Assembly: GCA_023251915.1 (NCBI GenBank)
Contig: JAHEXW010000007.1
Location: forward strand, 1 to 63,692
From: Actinomycetes bacterium
GTDB taxonomy: Bacteria; Actinomycetota; JAHEXW01
Reading direction: 5' to 3'
DNA: 63,692 nucleotides
Shown here: positions 47,942 through 56,721 of the stretch, piece after piece
Numbering within the stretch: position 1 is the first letter of the stretch
Layout: each line of letters starts with the position of its first letter
Translations under genes and position numbers: made by a program
Notes under the pieces: model-generated
What the model was told of the DNA's origin: nothing
Database searches by the model: none
The model's input: only the letters and a program-made list of their open reading frames with translations

Positions 47942-48636
47942 CCGATTGCCGCCAAAGCCGTCGTGAAATATGCGGCAAACGCGGCGTCGGCCCGGGTTAA
48001 CGTGAACCGGCGCGTCGTGTGGGCGTGCCCGTGATAGCCGCGAGCCAGCATCGCCTGATAGATGCGTTCGCCTCTTTCAAAAGTGTTTATAAACAGCGAT
48101 CCCAGAATGTTGCCGGCGGCGCGAAGTTGGATCAGCCCGCGCCGGCCATAACTCCGCGCGACCCGGGCCCGCTCTAACTTCGCTACCTGGTCGATCAGGG
48201 TGAAGATATAGCGGTACATAAAAGAGAGGATCGTCGTCAGCAGCTTTGGTACGCCCAGACTCTCCAGAGCTTTTAATAAGGTGGGAAAGTCGGTCGTCCC
48301 GGAAAGGACGATCAACGCCAATACGGACAGCCACGATTTTGCCAGGATGTTAAAGAACACGGAAAACGGGCGGAAGAACAGATTGAATAGCCCTATCATC
48401 AGCGCGAACGGAACTATTATCAACGACCGCTTTAAGACAAACGAGAGAGGCATCTCCGACAGGAAGATTACCGAGAAGATTAAGACGACGTAGAGAAAGA
48501 AAGCAGCGTAACGATCAGGCGGCGTCAGAACGACCGCTAGGACGAACGCCAAGATACACAGTGTCTTGACGCGCGGGTCTAGGCGGTTTATCGGGGAATC
48601 AAGATGACTGAAGCGATCGATGCTAGGGCTGTTCAC
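47923..48636 (-). CDS. cbiQ: ECF-type nickel/cobalt transporter transmembrane protein
   Basis: RLDPRVKTLCILAFVLAVV; LERARVARSYG and YQAMLARGYHG coupling motifs. Confidence 0.93.
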   Translation of the reverse strand: MNSPSIDRFSHLDSPINRLDPRVKTLCILAFVLAVVLTPPDRYAAFFLYVVLIFSVIFLSEMPLSFVLKRSLIIVPFALMIGLFNLFFRPFSVFFNILAKSWLSVLALIVLSGTTDFPTLLKALESLGVPKLLTTILSFMYRYIFTLIDQVAKLERARVARSYGRRGLIQLRAAGNILGSLFINTFERGERIYQAMLARGYHGHAHTTRRFTLTRADAAFAAYFTTALAAIGWQAIR

Positions 48637-49258
48637 CGTACACCAAATCCCTTCTCACCTTTAATACGAATCCGACGATCCCTGCTACAATCAGGCCTTC
48701 GATTGCGCCGACGAACAGGTTTGTGATACCAAGAACCGGCAGCACCAACGTGGCCGGAGTCGCGCCGGACACGATCATCTCACCGGCGACCAGCGCGGTA
48801 GACAATAATATCGCCAGCCATGACGCGACAAAGGAACCGGTTATGACGCCCCGGTCGCCGCTGACCAAGGCGCGCCAACCGCGGTATATATAGTACCCGG
48901 CGAATGTGCCGACGATGCCGATGTTGAAGACGTTCGCGCCCAAGGCCAGTAAACCGCCATCTTGCAACAGTAGCGCTTGAACCGTTAGCACGGCTGTCAT
49001 GACGATGACAGCTTCCCACGGGCCGAGCAGTACCGCTGCCAAAACAGCTCCCACCAAGTGCACCGGCGGCCCTCCCGGAGTCGGCACGTTCATCAGCTGA
49101 GCGGCAAAGATGAACGCCGCCATGACGCCCATCATTGGTATCTGGCGTTGATCTACCTTCTTGGAGACCTTCCGGATAGCCACGCCGACCACGCCCGCCG
49201 TCACTACATCCAACGTCGCCCAAATCTTGGTGTCCAATACTCCGTCGGGCAGATGCAT
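48623..49258 (-). CDS. cbiM: ECF-type nickel/cobalt substrate component
   Basis: MHLPDGVLDTK N-terminus, GGPPVHLVGAVLAAVLLGPWEAVIVMTAVLTVQALLLQDGGLLALGANVFNIG. Confidence 0.94.
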   Translation of the reverse strand: MHLPDGVLDTKIWATLDVVTAGVVGVAIRKVSKKVDQRQIPMMGVMAAFIFAAQLMNVPTPGGPPVHLVGAVLAAVLLGPWEAVIVMTAVLTVQALLLQDGGLLALGANVFNIGIVGTFAGYYIYRGWRALVSGDRGVITGSFVASWLAILLSTALVAGEMIVSGATPATLVLPVLGITNLFVGAIEGLIVAGIVGFVLKVRRDLVYGEQP

Positions 49259-49263
49259 ATTAA

Positions 49264-49683
49264 TTACACCAGCTCTTTGCCGGTCGTCGTCATTGTCAGC
49301 CGGCCATGCTTTACGCCTTTTGTTCCGATCAACCGGTCGGCCGCGGCCTTAATGTCCGCGCTCTGGCCCTTGACGATCAGGACCTCCAGACAATTGTGGG
49401 CGTCCAAGTGAACATGGACAGTGGAGACGATGGCTTCGTGCAGGCTGTGCTGCAGGTCGGTCAGGTTGTCTTGCAGGTCATGGACGTGATGATCATAAAC
49501 CAACGTAATCGTCCCGACCGTTTCAGCGCCGCCGCCGGCCCATTCCTCTTCGACCAACAGGTTGCGCACAAGGTCGCGAATCGCTTCCGACCTGTTCTCA
49601 TAACCTTTAGAGTCGATGACATTATCAAATTTGGCGAGCAGATCTTCGTCCATCGCCACGCCGAACCGCACTGTCTTGGCCAC
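49264..49683 (-). CDS. nikR: Nickel-responsive regulator NikR
   Basis: [37 protein letters not shown]...VYDHHVHDL...[21 protein letters not shown] start. Confidence 0.96.
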   Translation of the reverse strand: MAKTVRFGVAMDEDLLAKFDNVIDSKGYENRSEAIRDLVRNLLVEEEWAGGGAETVGTITLVYDHHVHDLQDNLTDLQHSLHEAIVSTVHVHLDAHNCLEVLIVKGQSADIKAAADRLIGTKGVKHGRLTMTTTGKELV

Positions 49684-49697
49684 GCGAATACCTCCAT

Positions 49698-49727
49698 CGT
49701 GCTACCGAATGGCATTATCGTAGCACG
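49698..49727. promoter_or_regulatory. nikR: Putative NikR operator CGTGCTAC-N14-GTAGCACG
   Basis: Perfect 8-bp dyad with 14-bp spacer just upstream of nikR; architecture resembles reported GTGTTAC-N13/14-GTAACAC NikR boxes. Confidence 0.8.
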
Positions 49728-49749
49728 CCAGAAACCAGCTAACAAGAGG

Positions 49750-49889
49750 CACTTCAACGCTACGTAGCGGTGAAGTGTTGGCTGGTTGAATGCTTGTGCC
49801 GTTGCGCGTTAACACGCTAGCGGACGGAGGTGGCGCTTTAGTGCGTTAAAGCAGTAAAGCGTTTGCTGTAGTGCTGTAAAGCACTACAG
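49750..49889. repeat. Dense nested inverted-repeat region between cooC and nikR
   Basis: CACTTCA-a-CGCTACGTAGCG-g-TGAAGTG (49750-49777, one mismatch); GCTTTA/TAAAGC (49835-49852); CTGTAGTGCT-GTAA-AGCACTACAG (49866-49889, perfect). Confidence 0.8.
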
Positions 49890-49897
49890 TGTTTGCG

Positions 49898-50668
49898 TTA
49901 GACGTTGAGGGCGGCGGCGAGTTTTTTGATCGATTCGAGGGTGGCTGGGGAGGCGGCGGTGAAGGCCGACGTGCCATCCAGGTCGCTGCGGCGCAGGCCC
50001 GGGTCGTAACCGATAAAGCCGATCAACCGGTCAGCCGGGACGCCAGCGCGCACGGCGGCTTCTTCTTCCGGGGTGCCGACCTTGTTGCCGACAAAAACTA
50101 TTTTCTTAATCCCGAGGTCGGTGGCCAGCTTGTCGATGCGCCCGGCCAGCTGCAGGCTCTTCTGCCCCGGCTCGACCACAACCAACAGCGCGTCCATGCC
50201 GCCTGTCGTTCCGCGGCCGAGATGCTCGAGGCCGGCTTCCATATCCAGGATAACGGTCTCGTCGCGTTCAACGATCAGGTGATGCATCAGGTTTTTGAGG
50301 AGGGTGTTTTCGGGACAGGCGCAACCGGCGCCGCCGGCCTTTATCGTACCGACCAACAGTAGCCGCACACCGTTGTGCTCACCCCAAAACTTCTCGGGGA
50401 TATCGTCGACCTTGGGGTTGTATCGGAAAAGTCCGGTGGGAACGCTGGGGTTGGTCGCGGTGCGCTCGCTGATCAGTTCCTGTTGCTCGGCAATTGGCAC
50501 GATACGGTCCAAGACTGCTGGCGGGAAGCCGAGACCAAGTCCCAAATTCTGGGCTGGGTCGGCGTCGACCGCGAGAACCGTCTTTCCCTGCTGCGCCAGG
50601 TAAGCCGCTAGTAGCGATGACAGGGTCGTCTTGCCGACCCCGCCTTTGCCGGAAACTCCGATCTTCAT
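49898..50668 (-). CDS. cooC: CooC-type nickel-insertion ATPase (CODH maturation)
   Basis: MKIGVSGKGGVGKTTLSSLLAAYLA deviant Walker A; AGGAGCACPENTLLKNLMHHL with CxC; ILDMEAGLEHLGRGT. Confidence 0.9.
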   Translation of the reverse strand: MKIGVSGKGGVGKTTLSSLLAAYLAQQGKTVLAVDADPAQNLGLGLGFPPAVLDRIVPIAEQQELISERTATNPSVPTGLFRYNPKVDDIPEKFWGEHNGVRLLLVGTIKAGGAGCACPENTLLKNLMHHLIVERDETVILDMEAGLEHLGRGTTGGMDALLVVVEPGQKSLQLAGRIDKLATDLGIKKIVFVGNKVGTPEEEAAVRAGVPADRLIGFIGYDPGLRRSDLDGTSAFTAASPATLESIKKLAAALNV

Positions 50669-50682
50669 AATCTAAGTGACGC

Positions 50683-51006
50683 TTACAGCCACTCAGCTAG
50701 TTCGGTGACGAGTTTCTTCTTCGGCATAGCGCCGACGATCTTCTTCTTCTGTTCGCCGCCCTGGAAAACTATCATGGTTGGAATGCCCATAATGCCAAAG
50801 CCCGGCGGGGTCTTCTGGTTTTCGTCAACGTTGAGTTTGGCTATCTTGATCTTGTCGCCGTACTCGTCGGCCAGTTCCTCGAGGATCGGCCCGATCATGC
50901 GGCACGGTCCGCACCACTCGGCCCAGAAATCTACCAGGACCGGCTTGTCGCTCTCGAGAACCTCGGCTTGAAAGGAATCGTCGGTTACGTGGATGATGTC
51001 GGCCAT
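50683..51006 (-). CDS. trxA: Thioredoxin
   Basis: VLVDFWAEWCGPCRMIGPILEELADEYGDKIKIAKLNVDEN. Confidence 0.97.
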   Translation of the reverse strand: MADIIHVTDDSFQAEVLESDKPVLVDFWAEWCGPCRMIGPILEELADEYGDKIKIAKLNVDENQKTPPGFGIMGIPTMIVFQGGEQKKKIVGAMPKKKLVTELAEWL

Positions 51007-51019
51007 TCTTATCTCCTCC

Positions 51020-51955
51020 TTAGAGCGTTTCGATATATTTTTCAGCTAGGACCGCGGCGCGCGCGCCTTCTGCGGCGGCCCATATTATCTGCTTCAGGCT
51101 GTTCGCGCGACAATTGCCGGCGGCGTATATCCCCGGCACCGACGTCTGCAGGTCGTCACAGGCGGTGACAAATCCATTCTTGTCCCGCTCGACAACGTCC
51201 GCCAGGAATCCGGTTTCGGGGCTGGTGCCGACGAAAATGAAGATGCCGTCGGTCGACACAGTCTCCGTGGCCCCGGTCTGCGTGTCGCGCAAGACCGCTT
51301 CCCTAACCAGCATATCACCGCGAACCTCGTCCAGGACACTATTCCAACGCCACTTGATTTTGTCGTTGGCTTGCGCCCGCTTGACCAGCACGTCGTCGGC
51401 TCGTAATTTGTCGCGGCGATGCACAATGGTCACGGAGGAACAGAACTTGGTCAGAAAAATGGCCTCTTCCACGGCCGCGTTCCCGCCTCCGATGACCAAC
51501 ACTTTCTTATCCCGAAACAGAGGCCCGTCGCACGTCGCGCAATAGGAAACGCCGCGCCCGGTGAATTCTTTCTCGCCCTTAGCGCCCAAGACCGCCGGGC
51601 TGGTACCGCTAGCGATAATGACGGTTCGCGCTCGCACTTCTTCACCGTCGTCTAAGACTACCGTTTTGGCCTTGTCACTCAGCTTTATGGTCGTCACGGG
51701 TGAGAAGTTCTTGACCGTGGCGCCAAACCGCGTGGCTTGGGCATGGAAACGGTCCATAAGCTCTTCCGTCTTGATGCCTTTGGGGAAGCCGGGATAGTTC
51801 TCGATTTCGTCGGTGATGGAGTAGGGTCCGCCTTTCAGACCCTTCTCTAAGATAATCGTCTTCAGTCCGCCCCGGCTGGCATAGAGACCGGCGGCCATTC
51901 CGGCCGGCCCGCCGCCGATGATGACGACGTCATAGTCTTTGTTCGGCACGCGCAT
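51020..51955 (-). CDS. trxB: Thioredoxin reductase
   Basis: YDVVIIGGGPAGMAAGLYASRGG, VSYCATCDGPLFRDKKVLVIGGGNAAVEEA, GIYAAGNCRANSLKQIIWAAAEGA. Confidence 0.96.
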   Translation of the reverse strand: MRVPNKDYDVVIIGGGPAGMAAGLYASRGGLKTIILEKGLKGGPYSITDEIENYPGFPKGIKTEELMDRFHAQATRFGATVKNFSPVTTIKLSDKAKTVVLDDGEEVRARTVIIASGTSPAVLGAKGEKEFTGRGVSYCATCDGPLFRDKKVLVIGGGNAAVEEAIFLTKFCSSVTIVHRRDKLRADDVLVKRAQANDKIKWRWNSVLDEVRGDMLVREAVLRDTQTGATETVSTDGIFIFVGTSPETGFLADVVERDKNGFVTACDDLQTSVPGIYAAGNCRANSLKQIIWAAAEGARAAVLAEKYIETL

Positions 51956-51975
51956 CAGACTCCGTTCAATAGCGT

Positions 51976-52980
51976 TTACTGATTCAAACGTGTGAGGGCT
52001 TGCTTGGAAAGCTCCGCCAGCGAGCCCGTTTGGTCCAGTTCAAGATAGGCTTTGTACTCCTCGATCGCCTGAGGCCTGGCGCCCTTCTTTTCATAGGCGA
52101 CGCCGGCGTAGTAATAGGCGGGTGCATACTGGGCGTCATTCGTCATCGCTTTGGATAATTCCGTCAATGCGATGTCATAATTGCCAAGCAAGATGTAGGC
52201 GTTGGCCATGTCGGTTCTGATTTTGACGTCATCGTTGATGAGCAGCGCCTTGTGATAGTAGACGACGCCCTCGGCATATTTCTCGTTCGCGACATACAAG
52301 TTGGCCAAGGTGACCATCGTCTGCACATCCTCCGGCTTGTTGGAAAGAATCTGCTTGTAGCTGGCCTCCGCCGTCGCGAAATCTCTCTGCTGAGCGGTCT
52401 GGGTGTTGGCGTTGATGACCGTCACATAGTAGTAGCCAAGGGACGCGGCGGCGCCCAGGATAAGGACGCCGATTATGCTCACCAGAACCTTAAGTAACGC
52501 CTCTTCTTTTAGGCGCCGGCGGAAACTCTTCTTAACCGGCTTCTCCTCGATGCGTTCCGCGGCGACGTCCAGTGTCTGCGCCCGCAACATCATGTTCAGG
52601 TCGCTGGTGATCAAAATAACCTTACTCATGGGGTTGCTGTCGGTCACCTGGTGGGCCAAGGCTAAGATTACGTCGTCGGCGTTCTTTAGGTTCAGTCCCT
52701 GCGGAATGTCACCCAAGTGATCGGTCGACATGACTTTGATGACGGCATTTTCCTTCGTCACGATCCCGTCCGTCAACTTGCCGCGTTTGGCCAAAGAAAA
52801 CAGCATCCGGGAGACTTCGCGGCCGCGGTAGATCATGGAACGGTCAGCCCGGCTTACTTTGAGACGATCGAGTTCGGACAGAACTGTCTGGGGGATGATG
52901 ATCTCAGAATCGGGACAGCAGAAGATGATATCCGGGTCGCTTAACAGGGCGCTAGTGTCTATAACGTAGATGGTCTTCAT
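51976..52980 (-). CDS. PIN-domain nuclease fused through one TM helix to a TPR module
   Basis: MKTIYVIDTSALLSDPDIIF...LSELDRL...NADDVILALAHQV...LITSDLNM (PIN acidic residues); LVSIIGVLILGAAASLGYYYV TM; TPR-like repeats after it. Confidence 0.85.
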   Translation of the reverse strand: MKTIYVIDTSALLSDPDIIFCCPDSEIIIPQTVLSELDRLKVSRADRSMIYRGREVSRMLFSLAKRGKLTDGIVTKENAVIKVMSTDHLGDIPQGLNLKNADDVILALAHQVTDSNPMSKVILITSDLNMMLRAQTLDVAAERIEEKPVKKSFRRRLKEEALLKVLVSIIGVLILGAAASLGYYYVTVINANTQTAQQRDFATAEASYKQILSNKPEDVQTMVTLANLYVANEKYAEGVVYYHKALLINDDVKIRTDMANAYILLGNYDIALTELSKAMTNDAQYAPAYYYAGVAYEKKGARPQAIEEYKAYLELDQTGSLAELSKQALTRLNQ

Positions 52981-52999
52981 GTTCTACATTGTAACCTTA

Positions 53000-53878
53000 T
53001 CAGAACCAGTTCGGAAAGAACCGGGTGAAAGCGGACAGATTCGTGATTGTGGCGGGTTGAGCGATGACTTGCGCCATCGAGGCGATAAAGCCGGCGGCCG
53101 GCAGAAAAACGAACTGGGCCAGAATCGTTCCGATGATCTTGCCGGCGACCAAATACCACACCATGACCTGGACGTCGTGCTCGGTCCGTTCGCCCGCGAT
53201 GGCTTGGTCGGTTATCAAGGCGATGATTGGATCAACGAGTATGATCAGCAGGAATGTCGCGATAACGTTGACGATGCCGCTCAAGTTATCGGCTGTCAGC
53301 CGGTGGTCGGGGATGAGCGCGCCAGAGTAGATAGTCGACAGAACACCGGTCGTGTAGATGGCGACGACGATGACGTTGGCAATCAAGAATCCCTTGGGAA
53401 TGTTGGACTTAACATGTTCTTCCGGCCGTTTAAACTGCGGAGCCCGCACCGATTCCAGCAAAACCCGGTAACTGCGGCCGCGGAACAACCGTTTAAAAAG
53501 CTTAAATACCGACGCTTCCCGCTCAAATATCGTCAGGACGCGCGTGAAGATACGGACGAAAGTCGGCACCAATAATGCCCCGATGACGCTGCCTACCGTC
53601 GCGGCTAGGATTATCCAGCGGAACTGTCCGGACAATGTAGCGAGCACGGATGCCGGGACCTGGTGGGCATAGCCGAGCATCGCCCGGTCAACCAGGCTGC
53701 CCGTCAGAGGAGCCTGAATCGTATTGGCGAAGCGCGAAAACAGCAGCAACATATTGAAGAGGGTTAACGCGATGCCTAGCTTGCGAACGCGAACCGCCGA
53801 AATCCGGCTGCTGTAGTAGAGTGCGTCGATGCTGTGGATGACCGCGGTGAAGATGCAGACAATGGCCAGACGAATCAA
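53000..53878 (-). CDS. amj: Lipid II flippase Amj-family (DUF2837) membrane protein
   Basis: VCIFTAVIHSIDALYYSSRISAVRVRKLGIALTLFNMLLLFSRFANTIQAPLTGSLVD resembles Amj/YdaH N-terminus. Confidence 0.75.
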   Translation of the reverse strand: MIRLAIVCIFTAVIHSIDALYYSSRISAVRVRKLGIALTLFNMLLLFSRFANTIQAPLTGSLVDRAMLGYAHQVPASVLATLSGQFRWIILAATVGSVIGALLVPTFVRIFTRVLTIFEREASVFKLFKRLFRGRSYRVLLESVRAPQFKRPEEHVKSNIPKGFLIANVIVVAIYTTGVLSTIYSGALIPDHRLTADNLSGIVNVIATFLLIILVDPIIALITDQAIAGERTEHDVQVMVWYLVAGKIIGTILAQFVFLPAAGFIASMAQVIAQPATITNLSAFTRFFPNWF

Positions 53879-54757
53879 TTAATTCCCCTTCGACCGCGGC
53901 CGGCCCCTGGCCGCCAATGCTTCGACAAGATCGGGGTCAGCCGGGAAGCTGTGTTCCTCGGCGGGGAAAGCGCCGCTCTTGACCTCAGTGACGTAATCAG
54001 TAAACGCCTGCCGCATAAGCGGTCCGATCATGGCGTATTGCTTACTGAACTTGGGAACGAACTTGTCAAACAGGCCGACCACGTCGTGCATGACCAACAC
54101 TTGACCGTCACAATCCGGCCCCGCTCCGATACCGATCGTTGAAATGCCGATATTCTCCGTTACGTATTTGGCGACAGGCGCCGGAATCTTTTCCAAAACG
54201 ATTGCGCTGGCGCCCGCGGTCTCCAGAGCTTGCGCGTCGGTTATCAGTTTCTCGGCCTCAGCGATTCCCTTGGCCTGCAGGTCGTAGCCCCCGAACACAT
54301 TGATTGATTGCGGCGTCAGACCCAGATGTCCGATAACCGGGATGCCCGCGTCGACGATGGCGCGCACTGTCTTGGCGATTTCTTCGCCGCCCTCCAGCTT
54401 AACCGCGTCCGCGCCCGCCTCTTGCATCAGCCGGGCCGCGTTGCGCATCCCTTCCTTCTTGGAGATCTGGTAACTCATAAAGGGCATGTCGGCGACGACC
54501 ATGGCGCGCTTGGCGGCGCGTACGACCGGCTTGGTGTGATGGATCATGTCTTCCATCGTGACCGGGATGGTGCTGTCATAACCCAAAACGACCATACCCA
54601 GCGAGTCACCGACTAAGATCATGTCGATACCGGCAACGTCCAAGGCGGCGGCCGTCGGATAGTCGTAGCCCGTTAGCATAGTTACCTTATCGCCGTTGGC
54701 TTTCGCGGCCTTCAGATAACTGACCGTTACTTTCTTAACATGTATTGTTTCTCCCAT
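53879..54757 (-). CDS. panB: 3-methyl-2-oxobutanoate hydroxymethyltransferase
   Basis: KVTMLTGYDYPTAAALDVAGIDMILVGDSLGMVVLGYDSTIPVTMEDMIHHTKPV; start moved to ATG 54757 behind a GGAGG. Confidence 0.97.
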   Translation of the reverse strand: MGETIHVKKVTVSYLKAAKANGDKVTMLTGYDYPTAAALDVAGIDMILVGDSLGMVVLGYDSTIPVTMEDMIHHTKPVVRAAKRAMVVADMPFMSYQISKKEGMRNAARLMQEAGADAVKLEGGEEIAKTVRAIVDAGIPVIGHLGLTPQSINVFGGYDLQAKGIAEAEKLITDAQALETAGASAIVLEKIPAPVAKYVTENIGISTIGIGAGPDCDGQVLVMHDVVGLFDKFVPKFSKQYAMIGPLMRQAFTDYVTEVKSGAFPAEEHSFPADPDLVEALAARGRPRSKGN

Positions 54758-54794
54758 TGGTCCTCCCTCACCTGCCCGTCGATCAGGCAGGCTT

Positions 54795-55685
54795 TCAATC
54801 ACTCATTAATTCCGACCGATCCAGCGCTGCCAACAGCGCCTGGGCCGATTCTTTGTCCACTGTTCCTTTTTCCATCCCTACTTTGACTGTATACGCGCCC
54901 ATCTCACGGTACAAACGACCCGCCCAGGGGGCCGTCTCGTCGATGGCCTTGAGATGACGGACAACGGTGCCGACATCGCAGCGTGCGATCGGTCCGGTCA
55001 AGGCCTGCGCCGGTCCCAGCTTAGCGATGTTGTCGACGGTGCCGCGCAAGAGCGGCAGGAAAGCCTGTCGGGCTTGGTCTTCCGGCACACCAATGGTCGC
55101 ATATAGAGCCGTACTGAAGTCGACCAGACTAACTAGATAATTTGAAACCGCGCAAGCCGCCGCGTGGTAGAGCGCGCGGTCTTTGTCGGCGATTTTTATG
55201 ACCGTACCGCCTAGCGCTCGGACCAGGTCGTCGGCAACAATCAGAGCTTCATCCTCGGCGGTCACCCCGAAAACACTGCCGGGCAGATTCTCGATAGCCG
55301 AGTCGATAGTGGCAAAAGCCTGCATCGGATGGATGCTGCCGACTTGCGCGCCCAGATGCTTGGCGCCGCCTAATACCATCAACGGCAACGCGCCGCTGGT
55401 ATGGAAAACAATGTCATCCTGGGAAAACCCGCCGTGGGCCGCGATCGTCTCGCAAACGTGTTTGACCGAATCGTCCTTGGTGGTGATAAAGATTATGTCG
55501 CCTAGCCGAGCTGCCTCGACCACGTCGTTTGTGGCCTTCGCGTCGACATATGAGCCGGCTCTGGCGAGACTGGCCTGGGTTCTGCCCGCGAGAGCGGCAA
55601 TTTTATAGCCGCGCGCCTGGAGCAGCGACGCAATTGCCGTTCCGACAATCCCGGCGCCGATAATTGAGATCGTCCGTTCCCGCAT
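54795..55685 (-). CDS. Rossmann-like/DUF2520 NAD(P)-binding dehydrogenase
   Basis: ISIIGAGIVGTAIASLLQARGYKIAALAGR...VFHTSGAL...GAQVGSIHPMQAF; immediately upstream of panB. Confidence 0.88.
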   Translation of the reverse strand: MRERTISIIGAGIVGTAIASLLQARGYKIAALAGRTQASLARAGSYVDAKATNDVVEAARLGDIIFITTKDDSVKHVCETIAAHGGFSQDDIVFHTSGALPLMVLGGAKHLGAQVGSIHPMQAFATIDSAIENLPGSVFGVTAEDEALIVADDLVRALGGTVIKIADKDRALYHAAACAVSNYLVSLVDFSTALYATIGVPEDQARQAFLPLLRGTVDNIAKLGPAQALTGPIARCDVGTVVRHLKAIDETAPWAGRLYREMGAYTVKVGMEKGTVDKESAQALLAALDRSELMSD

Positions 55686-55782
55686 GACGCGCCCGCCCTT
55701 CGCTTGATTGGTGTTCAACCAGGCTGAATAGCCAACAGTTCAGGCAATGATTATATCATAGCGATTCTTAAAGATTCGGTCC

Positions 55783-56082
55783 CTAGTTGGCGAAACCGAT
55801 GTTCGGGCCCTTGACGGAGCTCGGGTCGGGCGGGCCGGGTATCGGGCCGAATGCCTTCTCGTACTTAGCTACGTTTTCGGTCAACGCGGCCAGGAATGCC
55901 TTGGCGTGTTGCGGGCTCATCATTACGCGACTGACCAAGTCACCCCGCGGCGGGCTGATGCGCATGAAATCAAGCGTAAAATCGAACGGCTGGTGGCTGA
56001 TGTTCGCGAAATTCGAATAGACGGGCTCGGTCTGACTTGTATCGATGGTGATCTGCATGCCCTGATCTTTTTGGTCGTTCAT
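55783..56082 (-). CDS. DUF3467-family protein
   Basis: YSNFANISHQPFDFTLDFMRISPP...SRVMMSPQHAKAFLAALTENVAKYEKAFGPIP. Confidence 0.85.
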   Translation of the reverse strand: MNDQKDQGMQITIDTSQTEPVYSNFANISHQPFDFTLDFMRISPPRGDLVSRVMMSPQHAKAFLAALTENVAKYEKAFGPIPGPPDPSSVKGPNIGFAN

Positions 56083-56096
56083 GTTAACCTCCGCTA

Positions 56097-56522
56097 TTAG
56101 ATGGGGGAGCCGCGGGAATCGATATATTTGACCGTTCCTTGATCATTGCGTTCCGCTTTAAACTCCGCGCCGCTCATGTTCTTGTACGTGCAAGTAAACG
56201 TTCTCTCTCCGGTAACTTGGATAGCCACTTGGCCATTGACCGGCGAGCTCAATACCCAGTCTATTCTGGGTTCAATCCTTTTTAGCGAGTATGTGGTCAA
56301 GGCGGCGAACGAGTTGTTGTGAGTGGAAGCAAAAGCCTCGGCCGCGTCAACGGCGTGGTTGAGAACAGTCTTGGCGGCGCGCGCATCGGCCCGGTCAACA
56401 TTCTGGCTCTCGGTGCCGTACATGATCATTGCGACGGCCGCGAATGTGACGGTGAAAAGCAAGAATGGCACAGCGAGAGCCAGCGCCTTCAGCCATTTCC
56501 TGCCTTGGCGATGTCCGCGCAA
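56097..56522 (-). CDS. Hypothetical single-TM protein
   Basis: N-terminal TM (ALALAVPFLLFTVTFAAVAMIMYG), then an extracytoplasmic domain. Confidence 0.6.
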   Translation of the reverse strand: MRGHRQGRKWLKALALAVPFLLFTVTFAAVAMIMYGTESQNVDRADARAAKTVLNHAVDAAEAFASTHNNSFAALTTYSLKRIEPRIDWVLSSPVNGQVAIQVTGERTFTCTYKNMSGAEFKAERNDQGTVKYIDSRGSPI

Positions 56523-56721
56523 CTTGGCTCGTTCGTCCTCGCGCGCCAGCCGCAGTTCTTCGCGTTCCTCGGGCGTCAGCTTGTCTATATCGTGCCTCCT
56601 ATCGTTGACGGGATTAGCTCACCGCCATTGGCCTCACCGCTATATTACCTATAATGCCGATGATTGTTCCAGGGAATAGCCGCGAGCAAATGAAACAAAC
56701 CGTTGAATCTTATAGCCGGGA

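Noticed and set aside
51976-52980. VapC-type toxin
   Set aside because: PIN_4-like with TM and TPR fusion and no adjacent antitoxin gene.
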